Part shown: positions 8,445-17,404 of the stretch, one piece after another
Numbering within the stretch: position 1 is the first letter of the stretch
How the letters are laid out: each line of letters begins with the position of its first letter
DNA from: Mycolicibacterium sp. TY81
GTDB lineage: Bacteria > Actinomycetota > Actinomycetes > Mycobacteriales > Mycobacteriaceae
DNA: 64,000 nucleotides
Direction: 5' to 3'
NCBI RefSeq assembly: GCF_018326285.1
Contig: NZ_AP023362.1
Span: 5,394,001 to 5,458,000 of the forward strand
Made by a program: the position numbers and the translations under genes
The notes under the pieces: generated by a model
Told to the model about the DNA's origin: nothing
Database searches by the model: none
The model's input: only the letters and a program-made list of their open reading frames with translations

Positions 8445-8834
8445 ATGACGCTCAACGACCTTTCCGAAGTTGCTCAGTACCAGGACCGTTCGGAGTGGAC
8501 CGCGGTCTGCTCGTATCACCGGCTGGTGCCCGGCCGCGGTGCCGGTGTGCTGCTGCCCGACGGCTCGCAGGCCGCGCTGTTCCGCCTGCACGACGGATCG
8601 CTGTACGCCGTCGGCAACATCGACCCGTTCTCCGGTGCGGCCGTGATGTCCCGTGGGCTCGTCGGTGACCGCGCCGGCCGGGTCTGCGTGCAGAGCCCCA
8701 TCAAGAAGCAGGCCTTCGCCCTGGATGACGGTGTCTGCCTTGATGATCCCTCGGTGCGCCTGCCCGTCTACCCGATCCGGGTGTGGGCCGGTCTGGTCGA
8801 GATCGGCCCGCTGGGCGTCGACGTGGCAGCCTGA
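8445..8834 (+). CDS. nirD: Nitrite reductase small subunit
   Basis: A 129-residue Rieske-fold protein of the NirD family that accompanies NirB. It starts at ATG 8445 behind AGGAGG and follows nirB by 13 bp. The sequence TAVCSYHRLVPGRGAGVLL and the ending YPIRVWAGLVEIGP fit NirD. The cysteine/histidine pairs that hold a cluster in true Rieske proteins are not present, as usual for NirD. It converges with the membrane-protein gene, 13 bp away. Confidence 0.93.
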   Translation: MTLNDLSEVAQYQDRSEWTAVCSYHRLVPGRGAGVLLPDGSQAALFRLHDGSLYAVGNIDPFSGAAVMSRGLVGDRAGRVCVQSPIKKQAFALDDGVCLDDPSVRLPVYPIRVWAGLVEIGPLGVDVAA

Positions 8835-8847
8835 TTGCCGCTGGGCA

Positions 8848-9660
8848 TCAGCGCGAGCAGCTGTTGTCCTCGATGGTCTGCAACACCCAGTACGCCGTGA
8901 ACTCGATGATCAGCGCGATCTCGGCGATCAGCACGGCGTGATTGAAGCCGTCGAGACTCAGGTGCAGCACCACCGCGGTCAGCAAGCTGGCGGCCATCAA
9001 CAGTGAGATCGTCTGGTACGCGCCACGGTAACGACTTCCACACGCCGGCGCGGTGCCGAAAGCCGAGCTGAACACCGTCAGCACGATGGCGCCGAACATG
9101 ACGGCCGCGGCGATGCCGTGGGCGTTGATCCGGAACCAGTCCGGGGCCACGATCAGCACCACGACGCCGGTCCCGAGCACCGCGCGCTGCAGCCACCTCG
9201 CGGCGGCACCCAGCACGGTGCCGGGCCGCTTGGGCCGGAACAACAACCACGACGCGGCGCGTGAACCGGCGAGCACCACCGTGACCGTCCAGGCGTTGAA
9301 CAGTACGGCCGACCCCGTCTGCACTGCCACGGGATCAGCTGTGCCGCACTGCAGTACCGGCCGCGTGGTGGGGACGACGGCGATCACGAAGGCCAACACC
9401 CCGGCCAGGTTGAGCAGCGTGTTCTCGGTGTCGCTGGCGCCCTGGTAAACGATCAGCATGGCGCCGATGGCGAACAGCACGCCCACGAACACGGCATGCG
9501 CGGTGGTGAAGTAGTAGGCGCTGATCGACGTCTGCCAGCACGTGGCGTGCGCGCGCTCGACGGCCAGCGCGGCACCCAACAGCACGGCCATGACCACCAT
9601 GCCGCCACGGAGAAACCGGTAGGTGTCCAGCGCTACGTCATTGCCCGTCCGCTTGGCCAT
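8848..9660 (-). CDS. Polytopic membrane protein of unknown function
   Basis: A 270-residue hydrophobic protein with about six to seven transmembrane segments: GGMVVMAVLLGAALAV, AHAVFVGVLFAIGAMLIVY, LLNLAGVLAFVIAVV, AWTVTVVLAGS, VLGTGVVVLIVAP, AAAVMFGAIVLTVF, ISLLMAASLLTAVVL and AEIALIIEFTAYWVL. I chose ATG 9660 because GGAG lies 6 bases upstream and the protein then begins just before the first helix; the frame runs on upstream into non-protein-like sequence. Two pairs of cysteines lie in loops. No family is recognised. It lies between nirD and the chelatase gene, but no functional link is shown. Confidence 0.7.
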   Translation of the reverse strand: MAKRTGNDVALDTYRFLRGGMVVMAVLLGAALAVERAHATCWQTSISAYYFTTAHAVFVGVLFAIGAMLIVYQGASDTENTLLNLAGVLAFVIAVVPTTRPVLQCGTADPVAVQTGSAVLFNAWTVTVVLAGSRAASWLLFRPKRPGTVLGAAARWLQRAVLGTGVVVLIVAPDWFRINAHGIAAAVMFGAIVLTVFSSAFGTAPACGSRYRGAYQTISLLMAASLLTAVVLHLSLDGFNHAVLIAEIALIIEFTAYWVLQTIEDNSCSR

Positions 9661-9725
9661 GTCTCCAGTATGGGCCGCGATATCCCCCACAAATGCGCGG
9701 TACCCCTTGCGTTTCCGCCGAAAAC

Positions 9726-10409
9726 CTAGGCGGCCAGCGACAACCGGGCCGTCCGGAACCGGTGTGCCACCAGCTTGGCGACGCCCGGGTGCCGGCCCAA
9801 CGGGTCGGTCACCACGTCGGCTCCGCACGTGTACAGCCGGTCCTGGAAGAGGCCGTCGGCCAAGAGGTACGACGCGACGGCGACGCGTTCGGCGCCGTGC
9901 TTCCGCAGCCGGGCCACCACGTCGCCCACCCAGTGCGTGCCACTGATCGCGAATGCGAGCTCGACGCGGCTGCCCAGCGTCGCCGACAGCATGGCGCACG
10001 TCCGGCGCAGGTCACCGGCTGCACGCGGGTCCGAGGTTCCGGCAGCCGCCAGCACCACGGAATCCGATGGGCGCCAGCCCGATTCGATCAGTCGGTCAGC
10101 GAGCACCCGGACCATTGCGGTCGAGGGCCCGAGGGCCGGCGTCACCGTGACGTCCCGGTGGCCGCTTTCGGCGATGCCGGCGGGGATGTCCTTGTGGACG
10201 TGGTAGCCCGACGACAAGAAGGCCGGGACGACGACGGCGGGTCCGGGCGGCAGCGTCGACAGCACCTCGGCCGGTGTGGGCCCGAGGACGTCGACGAACG
10301 CGGTGTGCACGCGACGGTCCAGCAGTCCGCTGACCTGCTCGGCCAGCTCGCCGATCATCGCGACACCCGAGCCCTTGCGGGTGCCGTGGGCGACCAGGAC
10401 GGGGTTCAT
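9726..10409 (-). CDS. Sirohydrochlorin ferrochelatase, CbiX family
   Basis: A 227-residue class II chelatase-like protein (Rv0259c equivalent). The N-terminal LVAHGTRKGSG carries the conserved active-site His near residue 8, and SSGYHVHKDIP near 70 supplies the second His; both are expected to coordinate the metal. Two related half-domains are visible. Inserting Fe2+ into sirohydrochlorin gives siroheme, the cofactor of NirB encoded nearby; CbiX proteins can alternatively insert cobalt. The start overlaps the upstream HemD-type gene by 4 bp, so the two are co-translated. Confidence 0.85.
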   Translation of the reverse strand: MNPVLVAHGTRKGSGVAMIGELAEQVSGLLDRRVHTAFVDVLGPTPAEVLSTLPPGPAVVVPAFLSSGYHVHKDIPAGIAESGHRDVTVTPALGPSTAMVRVLADRLIESGWRPSDSVVLAAAGTSDPRAAGDLRRTCAMLSATLGSRVELAFAISGTHWVGDVVARLRKHGAERVAVASYLLADGLFQDRLYTCGADVVTDPLGRHPGVAKLVAHRFRTARLSLAA

Positions 10410-11554
10410 CGTGCACCTACCGAGTAGTCATCGACCGCCAGCCGGTAGCCACGCTTCACCACGGTCGCGACGATCTCCTTGTCGCCCAACGTGGTTCGTA
10501 GCCGCAGCACCGCGGTCTCGACGGCATGGGTGTCCGACCCGCTGCCCGGCAACGCGGCCAGCAGTTCCTGCCGTGACACCACCGCACCGGGCCGCAGCGC
10601 CAGCGCCCGCACGATGGACATCCCGGCCGGCGAGAGGTCCTTGACCACCCCGTCGACCACGACGCAGGTACCACGGATCTCGAGATCGTGTCCGGCGGCC
10701 CGCAGCTTTCGGGTCTGCAGCACGGGGAGCTCATCGGCGATGTGGCGCGCGAGCGCACCCAGGCGCATGCGCTCGGGGGCGGACGTCGGCACCCCGAGCC
10801 GGGCCAGCGGCCGCGCCGTCACCGGCCCGACGCACATGGCGTGCACCGGGCCCCGAAACGCGTCCAGCACTTGATCATTGATGCCGAGCTCGGTCGCGCG
10901 CATCAGGGTCGCCGCCACCGCGGGCGCCGAGGTGAAGCTGACGGCGTCGAGCCGGCGCTCGGCGATATCGCTGACCAGCGAGTCGAATGCACCGCCGGAC
11001 GGCACCGGCTGCCACCGGTACACCCGGATCGGGACGACGTCGGCGCCGGCGCGGCGTAGCTCATCGAGGAACTCGGGGAACGGGTCCCACTCATCGGTGG
11101 CGCCGTGCAGCTGCACGGCGATCCGCATGCCGGCGATACCGCCCTGCAGCAGGTAGCCCAGCACCTCGCGGGACGACTCGGAATCGGGTGACCACTCCTC
11201 GGGCAGGCCTGCCGCCCGCAGCGCACCGGTGGCCTTGGGGCCGCGGGAGACGATCCGGGCGCGGCTGAGGGCATCGGTCAGTTCGCCTGACACGCCCCAG
11301 TCGTCGGCGGCGGACATCCAGCCGCGGAAGCCGATGCCGGTCGTGGCGATCAGGACGTCGGGCGGCACTTCGAGCAGCGCCTGGGTGTTGGTGCGGAGCT
11401 CGTCGTCGTCGGGCAGCGGGACCATCGAGATGGCGGGGGCGGCGATCACCGTCGCGCCGCGGCGGCGCAGCAGGGTGCACAGCTCATCGGCACGTCGTGC
11501 GGAGGTCACCGCCACCCGAAATCCGGTGAGCGGGGCCCGTTCGGGATCACTCAT
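10406..11554 (-). CDS. HemD-like domain fused to winged-helix DNA-binding domain (Rv0260c type)
   Basis: A 382-residue fusion. Residues about 10-260 resemble uroporphyrinogen-III synthase (VAVTSARRADELCTLLRRRGA, TGIGFRGWM, SFTSAPAVAATL, CVGPVTARPL). Residues about 285-375 form an OmpR/PhoB-type winged helix (LSPAGMSIVRALALRPGAVVSRQELLAALPG, then TLGDKEIVATVVKRGYRLAV). The likely role is a regulator sensing a tetrapyrrole intermediate, or a HemD enzyme with a regulatory tail. Co-translation with the siroheme chelatase and proximity to nirBD favour nitrite/siroheme control. This regulatory assignment is inference. Confidence 0.85.
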   Translation of the reverse strand: MSDPERAPLTGFRVAVTSARRADELCTLLRRRGATVIAAPAISMVPLPDDDELRTNTQALLEVPPDVLIATTGIGFRGWMSAADDWGVSGELTDALSRARIVSRGPKATGALRAAGLPEEWSPDSESSREVLGYLLQGGIAGMRIAVQLHGATDEWDPFPEFLDELRRAGADVVPIRVYRWQPVPSGGAFDSLVSDIAERRLDAVSFTSAPAVAATLMRATELGINDQVLDAFRGPVHAMCVGPVTARPLARLGVPTSAPERMRLGALARHIADELPVLQTRKLRAAGHDLEIRGTCVVVDGVVKDLSPAGMSIVRALALRPGAVVSRQELLAALPGSGSDTHAVETAVLRLRTTLGDKEIVATVVKRGYRLAVDDYSVGAR

Positions 11555-11691
11555 GCGTTCAGTGAAGGGACAACGTGTTTCCGGCTGGTTACCCGGCCAT
11601 TGCTCAGCGGTGTCGCCGCCCCGGAAACGGTGACGTTTATGTCACACGCGGTGCTGAACTGGGCTTTTGTGGGCAGAAACCTCACAAGACC

Positions 11692-12267
<576 letters not shown>

Positions 12268-12307
12268 CTACCAGGATTGCGCAGCCTGCGCTGGTGCCTG
12301 TGCGGGT

Positions 12308-13201
12308 TCAGGCGCCAAACGGATGACGCGGCCTGGACCAGTGCATGCGCACGTGCTGACCGGGCCGGATCTGCCCCACTTTGTCGATGTCGTGGTCGGC
12401 GACGACACCGATCACCGGGTACCCGCCGGTGACCGGATGGTCGGGGCCGAGGATCACCGGTAAACCGTTGGGCGGCACCTGAATTGCGCCCCGTGTCGCG
12501 CCCTCGCTGGGCAGCTGGCGGTCCGGCCAGCGGTGCTGCAGGGGCCGGCCGTTCAGCCGCATGCCGACGCGGTCGCTGCGATCGGTGACGATCCACTCCG
12601 TGTGCACCAGGGCGTCGGGGTCGACGAACCAGTCATCACGCGGGCCGGGCACCACCAGCAGCTCCAGCAGGTCCTCGGCGATGGCCGCCACGGGCGCCTG
12701 ATCCAGCTCCGGGAACTCCGCGGTGTGCGCACCGATGGTCAGCATGTCGCCGACCTGCAGCGGCCGCGGGCCGATCGCGGACATCACGTCGTAGCTGCGG
12801 GAGCCGAGCACCGGGTCGACGACGAAGCCGCCGCGGACCGCGACGTAACTGCGCAGACCGGTGTGGGGCGCACCCAGGGAGATCACCTCGCCGTCGTGCG
12901 CGTAGTGGATGCTGTTGGTGCCGAACGGGATTCCGTTCGCGGAGGGATCGGCGTCGGCGCCGGTGACGGCCACCGCCACGCCCTCTTTCCCGCCGCCATG
13001 GACCCGGGCAGAAAAGCCACCGAACGTCACCTCGATGGTGGCGCGGTCGTTGGGGTTGGCCACCAGCCGGTTGGCCAGCGTGTGTGAGCGGCGATCGGCC
13101 GCGCCCGAGCGGCTGACGCCCATGTGGGCCAGGCCGGGCCGGCCCAGGTCCTCGACGAGCGCGAGCGGGCCGGTCTTGAGGATTTCGAGTGTTGCGGTCA
13201 T
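12308..13201 (-). CDS. pxpC: 5-oxoprolinase subunit C, KipA/biotin-dependent carboxyltransferase family
   Basis: A 297-residue protein of the KipA/PxpC family (Rv0263c). Family signatures: [25 protein letters not shown] near the N-terminus, [24 protein letters not shown] in the middle, and a [13 protein letters not shown] stretch near 265. With PxpB and PxpA it forms an ATP-dependent 5-oxoprolinase that opens pyroglutamate to glutamate. In other contexts KipA/KipI modulate a sporulation kinase, which is not relevant here. It lies 10 bp after the pxpB gene. No pxpA is present in the window. Confidence 0.88.
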   Translation of the reverse strand: MTATLEILKTGPLALVEDLGRPGLAHMGVSRSGAADRRSHTLANRLVANPNDRATIEVTFGGFSARVHGGGKEGVAVAVTGADADPSANGIPFGTNSIHYAHDGEVISLGAPHTGLRSYVAVRGGFVVDPVLGSRSYDVMSAIGPRPLQVGDMLTIGAHTAEFPELDQAPVAAIAEDLLELLVVPGPRDDWFVDPDALVHTEWIVTDRSDRVGMRLNGRPLQHRWPDRQLPSEGATRGAIQVPPNGLPVILGPDHPVTGGYPVIGVVADHDIDKVGQIRPGQHVRMHWSRPRHPFGA

Positions 13202-13211
13202 GGTCGCGCTC

Positions 13212-13874
13212 CTAACCGATTGCCCGGAACTGCACGTGCATGCCCGGAATCAGCAACGCCGGCTGCTCCCGTTCGAGGTCCCACAACGTGGCGTCGGTAC
13301 GGCCGATCAACTGCCAGCCGCCCGGGGTCTCGCGCGGGTAGACGCCGCCGAACTCACCGGCGAGGGCCACCGAGCCCGCCGGCACGCGCGTGCGCGGCTC
13401 GCTGCGGCGCGGCACCTGGAGTCGCTCGTCGCCACCGACCAGATAGGCGAAGCCCGGCGTGAAACCGCCGAATGCGACGCGCCACAGCGACCCGGTATGG
13501 GCGGCGATCACCTCGTCGGAGGTCAGCCCGGTCAGCTTGGCGACCTCGTCGAGATCGGTGCCGTCGTACACGACGTCGATGGTCACGTCGGCCTGCTGCG
13601 GGGCGCTGGCCTCGGTGTTGTCGATTTCGCCGAGGCGGAGCTTGGACAGCCGCTGTGCGGTGGGAATCTGATATCGCGGTGCGGCGAGCTTGATCAGGAT
13701 GGTCCGCGACGCCGGCACGATGTCGAGCACGCCGGGCAAACCCGCCGTGCGCAGCGTGTCGGTCCACGCCAGGACCTCGGCGGTGCTGTTGAATTCCAGG
13801 AGCAGCGCCTGGTCGCCATAGTCGCGGACGGTGCCGAGCATCGTCATGTCAACTTTGTCCACTGTGACGGTCAT
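13212..13874 (-). CDS. pxpB: 5-oxoprolinase subunit B, KipI family
   Basis: A KipI/PxpB family protein of about 220 residues (Rv0264c). Signatures: GDQALLLEF near the N-terminus, the [15 protein letters not shown] motif around residue 140, [26 protein letters not shown], and GGWQLIGRT near the end. It forms a complex with the downstream pxpC product. I chose ATG 13874 over GTG 13877: a TANNNT element on the minus strand (TAGGTT, 13886-13881) predicts transcription start at 13874, so the mRNA is probably leaderless. It is the first gene of a short minus-strand group. Confidence 0.88.
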   Translation of the reverse strand: MTVTVDKVDMTMLGTVRDYGDQALLLEFNSTAEVLAWTDTLRTAGLPGVLDIVPASRTILIKLAAPRYQIPTAQRLSKLRLGEIDNTEASAPQQADVTIDVVYDGTDLDEVAKLTGLTSDEVIAAHTGSLWRVAFGGFTPGFAYLVGGDERLQVPRRSEPRTRVPAGSVALAGEFGGVYPRETPGGWQLIGRTDATLWDLEREQPALLIPGMHVQFRAIG

Positions 13875-13948
13875 CACTCCAACCTACCCGCGAGTAGCCG
13901 GTAATTAACGCGTCCTTACGCACTCGCCAGAAGAGCCTTAACAACCGC

Positions 13949-14644
13949 TCAGACAGCAAATTCGTACGTTGGTTCGTGCCGCTTGATGTAGCTGATCACC
14001 CGGTACGTCACCGGCAGGAAGATCACCTCGACGGCGGTCTTGTACAGCCAGCCCTGGCCGGTGTAGACGACGAAGTCGTGGAGGGTGCTGATGCCGATGG
14101 CGTTGGCGGCGATGGCGCAGAACACCAGCGTGTCACCGAGCTGCCCGGCGAACGTCGAGCCGACCAGGCGAGCCCACAGGTGCTTCTCCTTGGTGCGTTC
14201 CTTGATGGCCACCACGACCCACGCATTGATCGTCTGCCCGACGATGAAGCCGGCGAGCCCGGCGATGATCAGCTGCGTGTAGGAGTGCACGACGTTCTCG
14301 AAGTGCGCCTGGTTCGGGTAGAAGTCCGCGGCCGGCAGGTAGATCGTCGCCCAGAAGGTCAGGGCGGCAAGGATATTCATGGCGAAGCCGAGATAGATCG
14401 CCCGCCGCGCGGCCTTGAAGCCGTACACCTCGGACAGCACGTCACCGATGATGTAGGTGAGCGGAAAGACGATGAAGCCGCCGTCGGTGATGATCGGCCC
14501 GAAGGCCACGCCCTTGGTGGCGGTGACGTTCGAAATGATCACCAGGGCCGTGAACACCGCGATCAGGATCGGATAGTAGGCCGATCCGACCTGCGCGAAG
14601 CGGGCGTGCTGGTCGGGGCGCTCGGCGACGGTCACGTCGAACAT
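13949..14644 (-). CDS. yhhQ: Queuosine precursor transporter, YhhQ/VUT family
   Basis: A 231-residue inner-membrane protein with about six transmembrane helices. Family hallmarks: ALVIISNVTATKGVAFGP, FPLTYIIGDVLSEVYGFKAARRAIYLGF, and SFAGQLGDT-like text (STFAGQLGDTLVFCAIA). YhhQ proteins import 7-cyano-7-deazaguanine or related queuosine bases. It starts 28 bp after the iron-binding lipoprotein gene on the same strand and may be cotranscribed with it; the two functions are not obviously related. Confidence 0.9.
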   Translation of the reverse strand: MFDVTVAERPDQHARFAQVGSAYYPILIAVFTALVIISNVTATKGVAFGPIITDGGFIVFPLTYIIGDVLSEVYGFKAARRAIYLGFAMNILAALTFWATIYLPAADFYPNQAHFENVVHSYTQLIIAGLAGFIVGQTINAWVVVAIKERTKEKHLWARLVGSTFAGQLGDTLVFCAIAANAIGISTLHDFVVYTGQGWLYKTAVEVIFLPVTYRVISYIKRHEPTYEFAV

Positions 14645-14672
14645 CTTGGCAGGCAGAGCTGCGAGTGCAACC

Positions 14673-15662
14673 TCAGGCCAGCGCGGCGGTCAGCAGGGGT
14701 GGCAGCTGATCGGCCACGGCGGGGTAGGACAGCACCGAGGCGAATGTGATGGCCGCGGACAAATCCTTGTTGGGGAAGACGATCCGGTTGGACTTGGCCT
14801 GGCTCAGTTGTGCGATGGTCGGGTCGGCCAGCACCGCGGGCCGCTGTTCGTCGGCGTCGAGCGTCCAGATCAGCACGTCGGCGTCGCGGAACGCCGTGGC
14901 GATCTGGTCGCGGGGCACGAAGGCGTGTTGCCCCTTGGTGAACGAGTCGAGTCCGCCCGGCAGGGCGATGCCCATCTCGGTGAGGAAGTCGGTGCGCCAG
15001 CCCGCCGGTGTGATCTCGACGCCGTCCGCAGTCGGAAGACCGTTGACGATCAACATCTTTCGGCCACCGAGCCGCGGGTTGGCCTGCCCTGCGCCGGCGA
15101 ACTTCGCATCGACGCCGTCGATGAGTCGCTTCATGTCGTCGGCCTTGAAGACGGCCTGCCCGATGACGGTGGCCTGTTCTTTCCAGGGCTCGAAGAAGGC
15201 GTCCTGGCCGGACTGGGCGATCGTCGGGGCGACCGCCGAGAGCTTCTTGTAGGTGTCGGCGTCCAGTCCCGCGTTGGTGGCGATGATGAGGTCGGGCTTC
15301 AGCGCGGAGATCTTGTCCACCTGGATGCCGTCGTTGAGGTTCAGGACGACCGGCTGGGCCGGGCCGAGCGCGGGCTGCGCCCACGGCCACACGGCGAATG
15401 GCTGATTCCCGAACCACTCGGTCACCGCGATCGGGACGACGCCGACGGCCAGCAGGTCGTCCTGCCCGGTGAGGCCCGCGCACACGACACTCTTCGGCGG
15501 CGCCGGAATGCGGGTGGATCCGAACGCGTGATTGATCGTCACCGACCCGTCGCCGGCGACGGTGCCCGAGGCCGGCGGCTTGGAGCATGCGGCGACCATC
15601 GCGGCACCGGCCGCACCGACGGCCAGTGCCAGGAAATTACGGCGCGAGCGGTTCGGGTACAC
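14673..15662 (-). CDS. fecB2: Iron-siderophore ABC transporter substrate-binding lipoprotein (FecB2/Rv0265c type)
   Basis: A 329-residue class III periplasmic binding protein (helical-backbone metal-receptor superfamily). GTG 15662 starts a signal peptide with a twin-arginine pattern SRRNFLAL, then a hydrophobic stretch and AAC, a lipobox-like cleavage site. It is therefore probably a Tat-exported lipoprotein on the outer face of the membrane. Features: ITINHAFG-like text (VTINHAFGSTRIPAPPKSVV), LIIATNAGLDADTYKKLSAVAPTI and the C-terminal DLSAAITFASVLSYP. It would present ferric siderophores to a permease not encoded here. A palindrome lies 170 bp upstream. Confidence 0.85.
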   Translation of the reverse strand: MYPNRSRRNFLALAVGAAGAAMVAACSKPPASGTVAGDGSVTINHAFGSTRIPAPPKSVVCAGLTGQDDLLAVGVVPIAVTEWFGNQPFAVWPWAQPALGPAQPVVLNLNDGIQVDKISALKPDLIIATNAGLDADTYKKLSAVAPTIAQSGQDAFFEPWKEQATVIGQAVFKADDMKRLIDGVDAKFAGAGQANPRLGGRKMLIVNGLPTADGVEITPAGWRTDFLTEMGIALPGGLDSFTKGQHAFVPRDQIATAFRDADVLIWTLDADEQRPAVLADPTIAQLSQAKSNRIVFPNKDLSAAITFASVLSYPAVADQLPPLLTAALA

Positions 15663-16139
15663 GTCGTGAGTCTTGCATCTGCCTCGCGGAATGGCTCTGC
15701 TAACACGCGAACGCACGCGGGGCGGCTGGTGTGTGACGCGCCAGGATGCCGTTACCGACCGAATTCCCGGGATGGTTTGCCGACAACGTAAATATCGATG
15801 GCGGGGAAGCTGCGTGCCGATGGGGAAGGGTAAACATACCCTAGGTATGTACCTTATTGGACTATTAGCTGGGCGCGCGTGTGCCGTGGCCCGCCAAACT
15901 TTCGGTGGCCAGGTGCTTTCGCGGGCGGGTATCCCAAAAATGGCAGTTAAATGCCGATATGTAACACACGTTTCCCCTGGGGCAGGTGGTCCAGTCGTTA
16001 CCCGTGGTTTGGCGCATTGGGTTAGCGAGAACCGCGCAATGTCAGTCGTTTGACGTATCGTCGGGCCGCCTGTGGCCATGCTCTAATGGGAACGGACGTC
16101 GTTCTTCGGCGGACAAGAGGAATTTGCTGGGAGGCTGCT
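15663..16139. other. 477-bp intergenic region between divergent genes
   Basis: No convincing gene is present. ORFs crossing it have no protein-like composition. The region is richer in A+T than its neighbours between about 15780 and 16050. It holds the palindrome cluster at 15834-15854 and should contain promoters for the fecB2-type gene (minus) and the gene at 16140 (plus). TAGGGT and TATGTT on the minus strand, overlapping the palindrome, are possible -10 elements. Confidence 0.6.
15834..15854. promoter_or_regulatory. Overlapping palindromes upstream of fecB2, candidate operator
   Basis: An exact 7-bp inverted repeat, ACATACC at 15834-15840 and GGTATGT at 15844-15850 with a 3-bp spacer, overlaps a second one, AGGTA at 15843-15847 and TACCT at 15850-15854. 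The site overlaps possible -10 elements for the minus-strand iron lipoprotein gene. It does not fit the 19-bp IdeR box. The cognate factor is unknown. Confidence 0.5.
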
Positions 16140-16811
16140 ATGACGATCGATTCGAGCGGGCTGCGCGGCTCGCGGCGACATAGTCGGGCCGAGGTGCGTC
16201 AGGGGCTCGGTTCGAAGCGACCGGAGCGCGTCGTCACCCGGCATCTCCCCGAATTGCTCATCGGAATGCGGTGGTTGTTCGACACGGCCCAACCGGACGG
16301 CGCGATGGTGAGCGCGGGCGGTCAGATCGTGCGTTCCGGCCGGCGGACGTTGCGGTTCCGGCCGGTCGACTGGCAGGGCCACGCCGTGATCGAGATCGTC
16401 GGCCCGGCCGCCGCCGGCGACCCCTCGCCGCGCGCCGAGTTGGAGGCGTACGTCCAGGCTCTCGACGACATGGGTGAAGACGTGGTGGCCAGCTGGATCG
16501 GGCGCCGCGGCCAGGTGCGCAGCATCGCTTTGGCCCGTCCCGTGCATCCGACGCTTCGTGCCGCGGTCGACCGTTATGTGGCCGGCTGCGCCGAGCATCC
16601 CGGTCAGCAGTGCGCGTGTGGCCGCAGGGCCCGTGACTGCAGCGTGTCGCTGCGCGCGGTGGAGCGGGCGGTGGGCCGTCATCAGGTGGAGTTCGACGCC
16701 CTCGCCGGGCCGTGGCCCGATGCGCTGGACCCGTCGGGAGAGCTCGGTCTGGTCGCCGCCGGAATGGTGCCGCAGGTCGCCGAACAAAAAGTGGCCGGAA
16801 GCGCCGTCTGA
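16140..16811 (+). CDS. Hypothetical protein, 223 aa
   Basis: ATG 16140 follows GGGAGG at good spacing, and coding bias is strong. The N-terminus is basic, the rest soluble. Residues about 160-180 hold a cysteine-rich patch (CAEHPGQQCACGRRARDC, five Cys) that could bind a metal or form disulfides. The C-terminal part has a helical region around AVGRHQVEFDALAGPWPDAL. I do not recognise a family. It is divergent from fecB2 across a 477-bp spacer. Function unknown. Confidence 0.65.
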   Translation: MTIDSSGLRGSRRHSRAEVRQGLGSKRPERVVTRHLPELLIGMRWLFDTAQPDGAMVSAGGQIVRSGRRTLRFRPVDWQGHAVIEIVGPAAAGDPSPRAELEAYVQALDDMGEDVVASWIGRRGQVRSIALARPVHPTLRAAVDRYVAGCAEHPGQQCACGRRARDCSVSLRAVERAVGRHQVEFDALAGPWPDALDPSGELGLVAAGMVPQVAEQKVAGSAV

Positions 16812-16974
16812 CCGTTTCGCCGGTATTACGGCTATAGGTCGTTAAAGCTTCATTTCCCGTTCGGTTATCGCAATGCCCGAACAATCTTTATTATTCCGTT
16901 ACGGACACTGCGGGGGCGGTGCCCGGCATTAATTGACGGAAGCGTCTTATATGGCGGCGGGAGGTGTCGTTGCG

Positions 16975-17391
16975 ATGACTGCGCGCGTGATCACCGGTCA
17001 GTTGTTGGCGGCTCTGGCGGTGGCTGCGTCAGGCCTTTCTGCCCCCGCATCGGCTGACGTCGGAACGGGCCAGATGGCGGCCTGCGCCGAACGGGGCAAC
17101 CCGCTCGACTGCGTGCCGACGAATGCCGCTGCCAACGCAGCGGAGCTCGCCTATCTCACCGAGCTGCACGGCCGCATGCAGAGCAGCGATGCCGATCTGC
17201 TCAAGACTGGGCGCCTGACCTGCAATATGTTCGTGTACGCCGGTCAGCCGACCGGCGACGCCGTCAACGACATCTCCAAGTCCCTGAAGGTGAACAAGGC
17301 CTCCGCGACTTTCGTGATGGATATGGCGATGGTGCATCTGTGCCCCGGTTTGAACATCGGCGCCGACGGAGTGCCGCGCCCTCGCTATTGA
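16975..17391 (+). CDS. Small secreted protein, DUF732-like
   Basis: A 138-residue preprotein. I chose ATG 16975, 10 bases after GGGAGG; this gives an N-terminal signal peptide (VITGQLLAALAVAASGLSAPASA) cut near residue 24. The mature part has four cysteines and a C-terminal block LTCNMFVYAGQ...ATFVMDMAMVHLCPGL that resembles the C-x(n)-YCP pattern of DUF732 proteins common in mycobacteria. Function unknown, located outside the membrane. It converges with the patatin gene, 13 bp away. Confidence 0.7.
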   Translation: MTARVITGQLLAALAVAASGLSAPASADVGTGQMAACAERGNPLDCVPTNAAANAAELAYLTELHGRMQSSDADLLKTGRLTCNMFVYAGQPTGDAVNDISKSLKVNKASATFVMDMAMVHLCPGLNIGADGVPRPRY

Positions 17392-17404
17392 GATGGCAGT
17401 GAAT

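Noticed and set aside
9661..9999. N-terminal extension of the 8848 membrane protein
   Set aside because: It overlaps the chelatase gene's end in another frame, is Arg/Pro-rich, and a good ribosome binding site supports ATG 9660.
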